Assembly: GCA_023384415.1 (NCBI GenBank)
Contig: JAHDWJ010000020.1
Coordinates: 53,729-116,686, forward strand
Direction of reading: 5' to 3'
DNA from: Anaerolineae bacterium
GTDB lineage: Bacteria > Chloroflexota > Anaerolineae > Promineifilales > Promineifilaceae
DNA: 62,958 nucleotides
Shown here: positions 34,055-43,216 of the stretch, piece after piece
Position numbering within the stretch: the first letter of the stretch is position 1
Layout of the letters: every line of letters begins with the position of its first letter
The notes under the pieces: generated by a model
Seen by the model: the letters and a program-made list of their open reading frames with translations, nothing else
Database searches by the model: none
What the model was told of the DNA's origin: nothing
Position numbers and translations under genes: made by a program

Positions 34055-34984
34055 TTACCCAAGATGGACGGGGACATCCCCAGCATATAACGTAATGTCT
34101 GGCTCGCTTTCGCCCAAAACAGCCGTGCGAATGTACCCTAAAGCCACCACCCCCGCTGGCCCCGCGGCCGCAGAGCTAATTTGCCCACCTTTTTTCCCCT
34201 TAGCAGTCAGGAGTTCTGTGCCCGGCTCTACCCAGGCATCAGGGCGCAGGCGGTAAAGCCGTTTCGCCAGCTTACCCCGGCTCTCCATCCGGGCGATGAT
34301 CTCCTGGCCGATATAACACCCTTTCTTAAAGGAAACATCGGCCCATAAATCTGCTTCTAAAGGGATATACTCCTGGGTCAATTCTCGGCCCAAACGAGGC
34401 TGACCGCTGGCAATGCGCCAATAATCGAAGGTCGTTTCATCCGCTGGGGTACAACCCGCGGCTGTTAACCGCTGCCCCACCGCTTCTTTATCCCCCTGTT
34501 GAGACATGACAAAATAGCCATCCCCGCCTACCGGATCGGTACGGTGAAGATAGGCGGTCAGCCCTTCTAGCTTGACCTCCCGCCAATGGTGCAGGGGCAA
34601 ATCAACTTCCGGGAAGCCTGCGGCCGCGAGCCGTTCTCCCGCCTTTGTCCCATACACCCCCCAGATGGCCGTCTCCTGGCTCAAATCTTGAATGTGGAAA
34701 TCATCATTAAAAAAGACAAACCGCAGCAAATATCGGGCGATAAAATCACCATTGCTCTCCCCAGTGAGGCAGTAAACCGCTTCACTGCTGCTATAAAGGA
34801 TGATCCGATCAATAATCCGAGCGATGTCAGTGGTAAGAACAGTGGCGGCCCCCTGGCCGCTGCTCAGGCTGTTGACCGCCTGGGTGGACATACGGTGGAT
34901 TAAATCCAACCGGCTCTTACCGGTAAATTTTAAGAGACCCAGATTGCTCCGGTCTACAAGAATGGGGGGGTCTAAGGTAATCAT
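34055..34984 (-). CDS. ygfZ: Folate-binding YgfZ/GcvT-like protein
   Basis: 309 residues. KGCYIGQEIIARMESRGKLAKRLYRL (~residues 220-245) carries the K-G-C-Y-x-G-Q-E motif unique to YgfZ/IBA57 proteins. The N-terminal domain LLKFTGKSRLDLIHRMSTQAVNSL is the folate-fold of the GcvT superfamily. YgfZ-type proteins support Fe-S cluster enzyme maturation, consistent with the many Fe-S proteins in this window. The gene stands alone. Confidence 0.9.
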   Translation of the reverse strand: MITLDPPILVDRSNLGLLKFTGKSRLDLIHRMSTQAVNSLSSGQGAATVLTTDIARIIDRIILYSSSEAVYCLTGESNGDFIARYLLRFVFFNDDFHIQDLSQETAIWGVYGTKAGERLAAAGFPEVDLPLHHWREVKLEGLTAYLHRTDPVGGDGYFVMSQQGDKEAVGQRLTAAGCTPADETTFDYWRIASGQPRLGRELTQEYIPLEADLWADVSFKKGCYIGQEIIARMESRGKLAKRLYRLRPDAWVEPGTELLTAKGKKGGQISSAAAGPAGVVALGYIRTAVLGESEPDITLYAGDVPVHLG

Positions 34985-35058
34985 AAGGGAATCATAAGGG
35001 AATTATGGGAATTTAGGGGAGCTGCAGGCACTCACTTACTCTTCATCACTATTTTTCA

Positions 35059-35091
35059 CTGCTTACTGCCTACTGCTGACTGCTTACTCCT
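35059..35091. repeat. Heptamer repeat ACTGCTT/ACTGCCT
   Basis: ACTGCTTACTGCCTACTGCT is followed by GACTGCTTACTCC, nearly perfect seven-base units. It overlaps the last codons of the following minus-strand gene. Confidence 0.7.
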
Positions 35092-35581
35092 CTTCTTCCT
35101 CACGGTACGCGGCCGCGATCCGTTCAATCAGCATCACACGTTGGGCTTCCCGGCCAAAGCTGCACCGCTGGATAATTTGCCACAATGGTTTGCCTTTGAA
35201 CATGGGAAACCGGTTAGGGTCATTCAGCTCCCGGTCATTAAACTCCGTCAGCCACCCTTCTAACTGCACCCGGACTCCTTGTAAATCATCAAAAATACGG
35301 TCCAGATCGCGGCCGCTGTACTCCTGGTACTGGGCTTGATTATACGCTTCCGGGTCAGCCAGGGCTTTGAAGAGATGCTGCGGCCGCTTTCCCTGCTGCA
35401 GCTGCATCAACCCCGTCACCAACTCTGACTCCCAGGCCACCAGGTTGACCAGAAAATCACTGATAGCCCACTCCCCCAGCATCCCTTTTTGTAGCAGCAG
35501 CTCATCCGGTAACAGTTCTAAGGCCATCAACAACCTTTCCCGCACCTCATCTAACTGATCTTCAATCTCCTCTCGTTTCAT
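35084..35581 (-). CDS. DinB/ClbS-like four-helix-bundle protein
   Basis: 165 residues. EIEDQLDEVRERLLMALELLPDELL, GEWAISDFLVNLVAWESELVTGL and the acidic C terminus match ClbS/DfsB and DUF1706-like members of the DinB superfamily. These small all-helical proteins include cyclopropane hydrolases protecting DNA from genotoxins. The C-terminal REEEEE tail derives partly from the neighbouring repeat. Function here unproven. Confidence 0.7.
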   Translation of the reverse strand: MKREEIEDQLDEVRERLLMALELLPDELLLQKGMLGEWAISDFLVNLVAWESELVTGLMQLQQGKRPQHLFKALADPEAYNQAQYQEYSGRDLDRIFDDLQGVRVQLEGWLTEFNDRELNDPNRFPMFKGKPLWQIIQRCSFGREAQRVMLIERIAAAYREEEEE

Positions 35582-35652
35582 GGGCTAACTATACCCAATC
35601 TGAGGGGGTGGGGGCAAGGAAGTGAGCGGTTCCCGGTTGGCCGTTAGCGGTT

Positions 35653-35890
35653 CGCCCGGCGGTCAAACCGCCGGGCTAAAAATACAAAGCCCTAGTCGGC
35701 TGTAAATGCCAGGCCAATGGCCTTTACCTTTTTAACCCGGGCGTTCGTATTCAGGTGAGTAGTGATTGGCGATTGGTGCATCGCCCGGCGGTCAAACCGC
35801 CGGGCTAAAAATACAAAGCCTTAGCAGGCTGTAAATGCCAGGCCAATGGCCTTTACCTTTTTAACCCAGGCGTTCGTATTCAGGTGAGTA
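35653..35890. repeat. Two tandem ~108-bp palindromic repeats
   Basis: Unit 1 (35653-35761) and unit 2 (35782-35890) are almost identical. Each begins with the hairpin CCCGGCGGTC/GACCGCCGGG-like and continues GCTAAAAATACAAAGCC. Then comes a GGCCAATGGCC palindrome, and each ends TTCGTATTCAGGTGAGTA. Spacing is 129 bp. A third, diverged copy begins at ~62838 and runs off the window. They lie directly before the gene at 35961. No gene in 35582-35894. Confidence 0.85.
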
Positions 35891-35960
35891 TGGTTTGCGA
35901 ACTAGATGGAGCGGGGGCACAATTACCTTCTGGCTTGATCAGGCCAATCTGGCTTACATT

Positions 35961-38333
35961 ATGTCTACCCAACCGTCCCCAACAACCCACCTACGCTGGC
36001 AAACTGTCGCGGCCGCAACCCTGCTCCCTCTGACCTTCATTCTCATCCTCTACTGGGGCCTCAGCCGTCCCCCAGAGCGGGCTTTTGATGATGCCTTTAT
36101 TACCTACCGGTACGCTGACAATTTACGCCAGGGAATGGGGCTGCGCTACAACCCAGACGAATGGGTATTGGGCACAACCACGCCCCTCTTCGCTTTACTC
36201 CTGGCCGGGCTAGGTCAGTTCTTCCCCGATATGGTCACATTGGGGCATGGGGTAGGAGTGATAAGCTGGCTCGCGGCCGCGTTCCTGGCTTACTGCTTCT
36301 TCACCGGAGAGAACCGGCCCCGCGCCGCCCTCATCGCTCCCCTCTTGCTGGCCTTCATCCCTGTTTTGTACGCCAGCCTGGGGATGGAAACCCCTCTGCT
36401 GGCTGCTTTGATGCTGGCGGTGGCCTGTGCCTGGCTGCGCGGCCGCTTCTGGCTCACCGTTGGGTTAGCGGCCGCGCTCATCCTCATCCGCCAGGACAGT
36501 GCCTTGTGGCTGTTGGCCCTCGGTCTGGAGATATGGCGGCGACGCAGCCAGACCCAAGCTGAACCACCCAAATGGGAATGGCAGATAACCCAACTGCCCT
36601 GGCGTGAAGGTCTGATCACCGGGCTGCTCACCCTGCCCTGGTTCCTCTACGCCCTCTGGCAGTATGGCAGCCCATTTCCCAACAGCGCGGCCGCCAAAAT
36701 CGGCCAAAACAGCCTTATGCCTGTCACCGGGCAGCCCCCCTTCTGGCTGGGTCTCTGGCAAACAGGCAGCAGCGGCCTGTACGCTGTCACCAACCTGTTC
36801 GTTCTGATACTGCTCATTCTGGCCCTCATCGGCATCATCCGGCAGCATCACCGCTTTCTCTGGCTCATCGGTTGGTTCCTGCTCTACCTGCTCACCTACA
36901 CCTGGCTCGGCGTCGTCAGCTTTCCCTGGTATTTCGTCCCCCCCTGGGTCGTCCTTAATTTGCTGCTGGCCTTCAGCCTGGGTAGTCTGTTAGGGGATGA
37001 TCCCCCACCGACGCGGCCGCCAGCCACCGTGCCCGCCTCTTTCACCCAACTAAGACTGCTCATCATCGCCCTGGGGCTGCTCATGCTCATCAACCGGGTT
37101 GAACCGATGGCGGCCGCTCAGATACAGCAGGGATACCGCCCCGCATACCGGGCTATTGGCGATTGGCTGGCTCAAAACAGTGCCCCCCACGAAAGCATCG
37201 CCACCATTGAAATTGGGGTGGTAGGGTATTACTCTGGTCGGCCCATCTTAGACACCCAGGGGTTGATCAGTGCAGATATGACCGGGCATCAATTGGGGTG
37301 GGCCGAAACCCTGGTGTATGCCCTTAATGCCCATCGTCCCACCTACGCCCTGGCTCTGCCGGATACGGCCTGGGATATTGTCACCGCTCAATGGTGGTTT
37401 CAGGCGGATTACGCCCCGGCAGCCCAATTCAATGAAGCGACGGTTTACCAGCGGCGGCAGTTGACCAGAGTGGTATACCGGGATGACACAGCGACAGCTT
37501 TTGCCCAGGGGATTACCGTTCAGGGGGTGGATTTTGCCCAGCAGCAGCTAAGACCGGATGAGATGATCACGTTTTGGCTCAAAACAGAGGTGGCAACTAG
37601 CCTGCCAGCCGATTATCTGCTGACCGCTTTTCTGATAGATAGTCAAACTTATGAACGGTATGCCATTACGACCAACGAACCGTTTTCCGGGTTGTACCGC
37701 AGCTCGCTTTGGCAGCCAGGGGATCAGCTAACCATCCCATTCCAGCTTACGCTGCCAGCCGATCTGCCGGAAGGAACGTACCGCCTGGGGCTGCTCTGGT
37801 ATGACCCGGTGGCCCAGATGGGTTTACCTCTGGCGGGTGGGCCAACTGAAACGACGGGGGTGGGGGAATGGGGTTGGCTAACCTGGGGTGAACCGGTCGC
37901 GGCCGCGTTCCCCACCCCCATCCCTTTGCCTACCCCGGTCCACTGGCAGGCCCCACTCACCCTGCTCGCGGCCGCCTGGCCCCTTTCCCCCCTCTCCCCA
38001 GGGGAGATGATACCGCTCCAATTCCTATGGCAGGCAGACCAACCGCTCACCGCCAATTTGACCTTGTTTGTACATCTGGTAGATGACCAGGGAGAGATTA
38101 TGGCCCAACAGGATGAGAGACCGGGACGCGGCCGCTGGCCTACCCCAGGATGGGCAGCCAGTCAAACAGTGCCCCATCTGGTGAGCATCCAACTGCCAGA
38201 GAGTATTCCCCCAGGGGTATACAGTTTGCGGCTGGGATGGTATGATGAACGCGGCCGCGTCCCCCTACGTGACCAATCGGGCGATTTCTTCATCTTCGCC
38301 CAAGCGATAACCGTACAAACGGATGGCAGATGA
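35961..38333 (+). CDS. GT-C family membrane glycosyltransferase-like protein
   Basis: 790 residues from ATG 35961; a TTG at 35895 precedes it and would translate repeat-adjacent DNA. About ten membrane helices in the first ~410 residues. The first extracytoplasmic loop, ERAFDDAFITYRYADNLRQG, has the D-D pair near the first helix typical of GT-C enzymes (GT39/ArnT-like), which use polyprenyl-phosphate sugars. The C-terminal ~370 residues are soluble. They end in a beta-sandwich-like module (LTANLTLFVHLVDDQGEI...VYSLRLGWYDERGRVPL) very similar to the end of the DUF2723 protein at 10372. Substrate unknown. Confidence 0.75.
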   Translation: MSTQPSPTTHLRWQTVAAATLLPLTFILILYWGLSRPPERAFDDAFITYRYADNLRQGMGLRYNPDEWVLGTTTPLFALLLAGLGQFFPDMVTLGHGVGVISWLAAAFLAYCFFTGENRPRAALIAPLLLAFIPVLYASLGMETPLLAALMLAVACAWLRGRFWLTVGLAAALILIRQDSALWLLALGLEIWRRRSQTQAEPPKWEWQITQLPWREGLITGLLTLPWFLYALWQYGSPFPNSAAAKIGQNSLMPVTGQPPFWLGLWQTGSSGLYAVTNLFVLILLILALIGIIRQHHRFLWLIGWFLLYLLTYTWLGVVSFPWYFVPPWVVLNLLLAFSLGSLLGDDPPPTRPPATVPASFTQLRLLIIALGLLMLINRVEPMAAAQIQQGYRPAYRAIGDWLAQNSAPHESIATIEIGVVGYYSGRPILDTQGLISADMTGHQLGWAETLVYALNAHRPTYALALPDTAWDIVTAQWWFQADYAPAAQFNEATVYQRRQLTRVVYRDDTATAFAQGITVQGVDFAQQQLRPDEMITFWLKTEVATSLPADYLLTAFLIDSQTYERYAITTNEPFSGLYRSSLWQPGDQLTIPFQLTLPADLPEGTYRLGLLWYDPVAQMGLPLAGGPTETTGVGEWGWLTWGEPVAAAFPTPIPLPTPVHWQAPLTLLAAAWPLSPLSPGEMIPLQFLWQADQPLTANLTLFVHLVDDQGEIMAQQDERPGRGRWPTPGWAASQTVPHLVSIQLPESIPPGVYSLRLGWYDERGRVPLRDQSGDFFIFAQAITVQTDGR

Positions 38334-38466
38334 TGGATTTTTTTGCCACGAATTACACGAATTGGCACGAATTTTTGGGTTTTTTTGTGGTACACGGATT
38401 TTCACGGATGGACAAGGATTTTTTCTACCCACTGCTAACTGTTAGTTGCTAACTCCCCCCAAAACT
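38334..38466. repeat. Dispersed repeats between genes
   Basis: CACGAATTACACGAATTGGC (38350-38369) and ACACGGATTTTCACGGATGG (38393-38412) are words of a palindromic repeat also seen at 55908-55930. 38430-38457 is an ACTGCTA/ACTGTTA heptamer run. Confidence 0.55.
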
Positions 38467-39171
38467 ATGCCTTACCGAAACCTAAACATAGACGCCATTG
38501 TCAAAACCAGCGTTAAGCTGCAAAAACGGATCAACGAGCGATTCCCAGAGCGGGGGTTGGCCCAGGTATCTGGAGAAGTGTGTCACGTCGTAGAAAAAGC
38601 CCGGCAAGAAGGGGAATGGATTCGCCAACCGCTCTGGCCTATCCGCATTGCCGTGATAAGCCTGATTGCCGGTCTGCTGCTGGCCCTGAGCCGGGCCATC
38701 TTCCTGTTCAATATAGACCATACCCCAGTTAATTTTGTCGAATTTGTCCAGGCGTTAGAAGCAGGCATCAATGACATTATCTTCATCGGCGCGGCCATCT
38801 ACTTCCTGGTCACTATCGAAAAACGAGTGAAGCGCAACCGTATTCTCAAAAATTTGCATGAACTCCGCTCCCTGGCCCACGTCATAGATATGCACCAGCT
38901 CACCAAAGACCCCGACCCGGCCCGCGCCCAGGCGATGACCGCTTCATCCCCCCCCGTCTCTATGACCAACTTTGAGCTGACCCGTTACCTGGATTATTGT
39001 AGTGAGATGCTTTCCCTCATTGGCAAAGTAGCCGCTTTGTATATTCAAGATTTTGACGATGCTATGGTGCTATCCGCCGTCAATGAAATAGAGGCTTTGA
39101 CCAACAGCCTATCGGGCAAAATCTGGCAAAAAATCATGATCATCCAGGCATTCCAAAGTTACGAGGGATAA
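38467..39171 (+). CDS. Two-helix membrane protein of unknown function
   Basis: 234 residues from ATG 38467; the upstream TTG (38446) adds repeat-derived residues. Two membrane helices (~60-82: IAVISLIAGLLLALSRAIFLF; ~100-118: IIFIGAAIYFLVTIE) lie between an amphipathic N terminus and a long cytoplasmic helical region (KRVKRNRILKNLHELRSLAHVIDMHQLTKDP). The latter ends with YCSEMLSLIGKVAALYIQDFDDAMVLSAVNEIEALTNSLSGKIW. I do not recognise a named family, but the HVIDMHQLTKDP segment looks strongly constrained. Confidence 0.7.
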   Translation: MPYRNLNIDAIVKTSVKLQKRINERFPERGLAQVSGEVCHVVEKARQEGEWIRQPLWPIRIAVISLIAGLLLALSRAIFLFNIDHTPVNFVEFVQALEAGINDIIFIGAAIYFLVTIEKRVKRNRILKNLHELRSLAHVIDMHQLTKDPDPARAQAMTASSPPVSMTNFELTRYLDYCSEMLSLIGKVAALYIQDFDDAMVLSAVNEIEALTNSLSGKIWQKIMIIQAFQSYEG

Positions 39172-39200
39172 ATGATGAAGGGTATGGCCTTATGGTTTAC

Positions 39201-39228
39201 TTGACATATTCTTAGGCCATGCTAGACT
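39201..39228 (+). promoter_or_regulatory. Promoter giving a probable leaderless message
   Basis: TTGACA (39201-39206), 16 bp, extended -10 TGCTAGACT (box 39223-39228). The ATG follows seven bases later with no Shine-Dalgarno, so transcription should begin at the start codon. Confidence 0.6.
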
Positions 39229-39235
39229 GCCTTTT

Positions 39236-41662
39236 ATGCGTACAAGATTATGGAAAGTTGGTCAAGGGGTGATCTGGCTCCTGCTCCTGCCTTTCCGCAT
39301 CCTTATCTGGCCTTTTTGGCAGATCGCTCTCCTGGGTGGGCGAGTTATTCGCTGGGTAGGGAGACAGCTATGGGCCGCCCTCAAAGCCGTCGGATCTCTT
39401 TTGTGGGAGCTGTGGCAGCCCATCCATGAGATTTTAGCCTATTATTTCCTGAGTCCGCTCAAGGACGCCTGGCAAGGGCTGGGACGAATGGGGCTGGCTC
39501 TGCGGGCCTTACTGACAGCGTTTATCTGGCAGCCCCTGGTCTGGGTGACGGCCCCATTGCGCTGGCTGCTACGGCAGTTGTGGCGGTTTGGCCGCTGGTT
39601 GGGCCGGCAAGGGATACGGCTGGGAGAGTGGTTATTTATCCGGCTGGTGTGGCGGCCGCTGCTCCGTTTACAGGGAGCCATTACCCACCGCTGGCAGGCC
39701 GGCCGCTCTGGTCGCCAACGGTTACGCCGTAGTTTATACTCCCGCTGGGTGTTGTGGCGGGCGCGACTCTGGCTGGCCCTACGTCGCCCTAAACCCCCAG
39801 CCACCGCTGTCCTTATCCCCCCGGTGCCGCGGCCGCCAACGGCCCCACAACCGCTGCGGCCAGCCCGGTTAGCCGCTACCCTGGTAACTATCAACGTCAT
39901 GCTGATCGGCCTGAGTTTTATGGTCAATCAGTTAAATGCCCAGGGCACCCCCACCCCCAACCGGCTTTCCCACATTACGGCCGTCCCACCAACCCCAACC
40001 CCAGACCTGCGTACCCCGGAAGCGGCCGCGCCCCTACCAGAACCAGATATGCTCATCGCGGCCAACCGGGCCAAACCCACCATCACCCCCTGGCCCCTGC
40101 CCGATCCTTTGGCCCCTGGCGGCTCCATCGTATTCGCCCGGCGGCACAATGGGCACAGCGATATTTACGCCCTCACCATCGGCCAGCCAGAGCTAATCCG
40201 GCTGACCAATGACCCCGCCGAAGACCGGGACCCGGCCTGGAGTCCTGATGGGCGGCGGATAGCGTTTGCTTCTAATCGCGGCCGCAACTGGGATATTTAC
40301 GTCCTGGATTTACAAGAAGGCACCTTGCTCCGCCTTACCGACCATCCCGCCTTTGATGCCGGCCCCGCCTGGTCTCCTGATGGACAGTTCATCGTCTTTG
40401 AATCTTACCGCAGCGGCAACCTTGATCTATTCATCGTCAAAGCAGACGGCACCGGCCAACCCATCCGCCTGACCGAACACCCCGCGCCTGATTTTTCCCC
40501 TGTCTGGTCACCCGGCGGCCGCCATATCGCCTTTACCAGTTGGCGCAGCGGCAACAAAGATATTTACATCATGTCTCTGGATGCGGTTTCAGATACCAAT
40601 GCCACCAACATAACCAACAGCCCAGACAAGCATGAGGACAATCCCGCCTTTAGCCCAGATGGGTCATTTATCAGCTTTGATGACAAGAGCCCCGGTTTTG
40701 ACCGGGTTTCGGCTATTCCTCTCAACAACTATCGGCCGGCCGGAGACCCCATTACCCTGGGGCAAGGGAAACAGGCAGTCTGGTCGCCCAGCGGCCGCGA
40801 CATTTTATACATCCATCAGCAGGCCAACGAGTCGTTCCTGCTGGCCGGTTCTGTCGGCGGCTTTGGCGTCTCATCCCCGGCCTATGCCCACCAGGGGATA
40901 CTCGCCAGCCCCGATTGGTCCCCCATCATCCTGGCCCAACATTGGACCCCCAACGCCTATTTCCAGGAGATCATCCGGACCCAAGAATCGCCCCTTTTCC
41001 TGGAAGCGGTGGCCGAACGGCAGGCCGATGGCCCCCCCTATCTGGTGTATGAACTGCCCATCAATGCCCCTTCCCCGTTTCTAAGTGATCGGGTAGACCA
41101 ATCCTTTCTGGCCTTGCGTGAACGAGTGCGGCTAGAAGCGGGTTGGGATTTCTTGGGGCAGGTGGATGATATGTTCCACCCCATCAACACCCCGGCCCTC
41201 CCTGGCATGAGTGACCGCACCTGGAACAAAGCGGGGCGGGCGTTCTCTTTCCGCTATGCCTATGCCCTGACCTTTGATCCCCAAATTGAGATTTTGCGGC
41301 AAGATGTGGGGGTACAGTTGTATTGGCAGGTATACCTGAAAACCATCGCCCAGGATGGCACGATGGGTGAGCCGCTGCGGGATATTCCCTGGGATTTTCG
41401 TGCCCGGTATGGGGCGGATCCGCAGCATTATGATCAGGGGGGGGTACGAAAAGATTTTATTCCTACGGGCTATTATCTCGATTTCACCCTGATAGCGGCT
41501 GATTTTGGCTGGACTGGGGTGCCAGCGGCCGAAAATTGGCGGGCCTATTTCCCTGGCATTCGCTTCTGGCATTTTGAAAATCACCAGGGGCTAAATTGGG
41601 AACAGGCGATGCTGGAACTGTATACCGCTGAGGAGATTTTGGCGGTGTTTGTACGGCGATAA
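39236..41662 (+). CDS. TolB-like PD40 repeat protein with W/R-rich N terminus
   Basis: 808 residues. The first ~200 are an extraordinary Trp/Arg/Leu-rich amphipathic tract (for example LLRQLWRFGRWLGRQGIRLG). A membrane helix follows (~residues 220-238, TLVTINVMLIGLSFMVNQL). The extracytoplasmic part has at least four TolB/PD40 beta-propeller repeats (DPAWSPDGRRIAFASNRGRNWDIYV, AGPAWSPDGQFIVFESYRSGN, FSPVWSPGGRHIAFTSWRSGN, DNPAFSPDGSFISF) and a C-terminal ~230-residue domain I do not recognise. It shares one base with the next gene (TAATG). It probably binds envelope polymers together with the M23 peptidase. Confidence 0.8.
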   Translation: MRTRLWKVGQGVIWLLLLPFRILIWPFWQIALLGGRVIRWVGRQLWAALKAVGSLLWELWQPIHEILAYYFLSPLKDAWQGLGRMGLALRALLTAFIWQPLVWVTAPLRWLLRQLWRFGRWLGRQGIRLGEWLFIRLVWRPLLRLQGAITHRWQAGRSGRQRLRRSLYSRWVLWRARLWLALRRPKPPATAVLIPPVPRPPTAPQPLRPARLAATLVTINVMLIGLSFMVNQLNAQGTPTPNRLSHITAVPPTPTPDLRTPEAAAPLPEPDMLIAANRAKPTITPWPLPDPLAPGGSIVFARRHNGHSDIYALTIGQPELIRLTNDPAEDRDPAWSPDGRRIAFASNRGRNWDIYVLDLQEGTLLRLTDHPAFDAGPAWSPDGQFIVFESYRSGNLDLFIVKADGTGQPIRLTEHPAPDFSPVWSPGGRHIAFTSWRSGNKDIYIMSLDAVSDTNATNITNSPDKHEDNPAFSPDGSFISFDDKSPGFDRVSAIPLNNYRPAGDPITLGQGKQAVWSPSGRDILYIHQQANESFLLAGSVGGFGVSSPAYAHQGILASPDWSPIILAQHWTPNAYFQEIIRTQESPLFLEAVAERQADGPPYLVYELPINAPSPFLSDRVDQSFLALRERVRLEAGWDFLGQVDDMFHPINTPALPGMSDRTWNKAGRAFSFRYAYALTFDPQIEILRQDVGVQLYWQVYLKTIAQDGTMGEPLRDIPWDFRARYGADPQHYDQGGVRKDFIPTGYYLDFTLIAADFGWTGVPAAENWRAYFPGIRFWHFENHQGLNWEQAMLELYTAEEILAVFVRR

Positions 41663-42951
41663 TGAAGATGCGGGTTACAGGTCATGGCTTACTGTTCATT
41701 ATTATCTGCTGCCTGCTGCTGATGGCCTGCACCCCTGATTTGCCGGAAACGCCGCAGGTGACGCCGGAAGCGTTGCTGACCCTGACTCCCCTGGTACCAG
41801 AGACGCCGACGACCTCCCCGGACGCGGCCGCGACCCCCACCCTTACCCCTGATCAGCCCCCTTTGCCCGATGAGCGGCCGCCGCTGGCCTTTACCCCCTC
41901 GGCGGAAAATATCCCGGTGCCGGTGAATCCGGTGCGGCCAGCCCTGCCCACTTTCACCCCGCTCCCGTTTGCCACCCCGGTTGTCGTGATTACCGGCGTT
42001 CGCCCAGGCCAGGCGGCCATCTACCGCGCCCCGGATTATGGCCCAACCCCGGTGCCCGAACTGCGGCCGCCTCCCTATCCCGTCCCCCTGGCCCTACACC
42101 CAGAAGACCATTATGTCCTTATCCGCCCCATCCCCTCGGGGTTCCGCAACTACGATTTAGAATGGTACCCCTACGGCAGCGATGTTTTATTGGCCCAATT
42201 TTACCCCTACCGGGTACATCACGGGCTGGATTTTCCCAATGACACCGGTACACCGATTTTGGCGGCCGGCAGCGGCACTGTGATCCATTCTGGCCCCTTG
42301 CCCAGCCCTCGTGATGGGGTCAACTATTACGGCAACACCGTCATCATCCACCATGATTGGCAGTGGCGTGGTCAGGCGGTTTATACTTTGTATGCCCATA
42401 CCCTGGAGCTATTTGTTGCTGTGGGGGATTATGTCCGCCAGGGAGATTTAATTGCCGGGGTAGGCGCCTCTGGGGAAGTGAGCGGCCCCCATTTACACCT
42501 GGAAGTCCGCCTGGGGAACAACAATTATTACAACTCCCGCAACCCGTCATTGTGGCTGGCTCCATATGAGGGGTGGGGCGTCCTGGCTGGCACCTTCACC
42601 GACAGCCGGGGGCGGCCGATTCAAGATGGGGTGATTGTTGTGACCGCACTCAATGTCAATCACCCCACCCGGGTCGTTCGTACTTACCTGAGCGATGCCG
42701 TCACCCCAGATGATTATTGGCAGGAAAATTTCGTTGTGGCTGATTTACCGGCCGGCCGCTACCGGGTGAATCTCTTTGTCGCCGACCGGGGTTATGAGCG
42801 CATCGTGGAGCTGCTGCCAGGGCGCACCAACTACATCGCCGTCCAGGCCGACATCGCCTACACGGCCCCACCCACCCCCACCTTCGTCCCCACCCTGGAG
42901 CCATCCGCCCCCATCACCAGCACCAACCCAATTACTGATACCCCACCCTAA
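41662..42951 (+). CDS. M23 (LytM) metallopeptidase lipoprotein
   Basis: 429 residues. Signal peptide and lipobox (LLLMAC, lipid on Cys ~23) place it outside the membrane. A Pro/Thr-rich stalk (~25-130) leads to an M23 domain (~175-290). Zinc ligands are seen in HHGLDFP (H-x3-D) and HLHLEV (HxH), with YGNTVIIHHDW and TLYAHTLE between. A C-terminal beta domain (~300-400; ITGRP.. PAGRYRVNLFVADRGYERIVEL) resembles carboxypeptidase-regulatory-like folds. It likely cleaves peptidoglycan cross-bridges. Translationally coupled to the TolB-like gene. Confidence 0.9.
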   Translation: MKMRVTGHGLLFIIICCLLLMACTPDLPETPQVTPEALLTLTPLVPETPTTSPDAAATPTLTPDQPPLPDERPPLAFTPSAENIPVPVNPVRPALPTFTPLPFATPVVVITGVRPGQAAIYRAPDYGPTPVPELRPPPYPVPLALHPEDHYVLIRPIPSGFRNYDLEWYPYGSDVLLAQFYPYRVHHGLDFPNDTGTPILAAGSGTVIHSGPLPSPRDGVNYYGNTVIIHHDWQWRGQAVYTLYAHTLELFVAVGDYVRQGDLIAGVGASGEVSGPHLHLEVRLGNNNYYNSRNPSLWLAPYEGWGVLAGTFTDSRGRPIQDGVIVVTALNVNHPTRVVRTYLSDAVTPDDYWQENFVVADLPAGRYRVNLFVADRGYERIVELLPGRTNYIAVQADIAYTAPPTPTFVPTLEPSAPITSTNPITDTPP

Positions 42952-43216
42952 ATAGGGTTATGCAGTTGACAAAAAAGCCATCATAAATCGCTAAAGCTCA
43001 CCCTCAATTAGATTATTTGCTCCTTGATTGATCGTCAGCTCGCTTGCCTAAACCTTCATTTCAGAGGGTAACAATATGGTGACATGGCCGATGGAGCGAG
43101 GAACGGCACTGGGATACCTGGCGTTGCCGGAAGCGGGGGCTGAGGTGGAGATATAACCTTCTCCAGGTCTCGTTGCCAATGATCATCTGTGAAGAAAACC
43201 TTCGGAAGGCTTAATG
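42952..43216. other. Gap between convergent genes
   Basis: 43076-43156 is a 26-codon frame (MVTWPMERGTALGYLALPEAG) preceded by GAGGG. Its end resembles the start of dienelactone hydrolases (GYLALPEAG), so it may be a remnant. 43160-43215 is a copy of the CCTTCGGAAGG repeat also at 53340-53405. No clear terminator. Confidence 0.35.
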
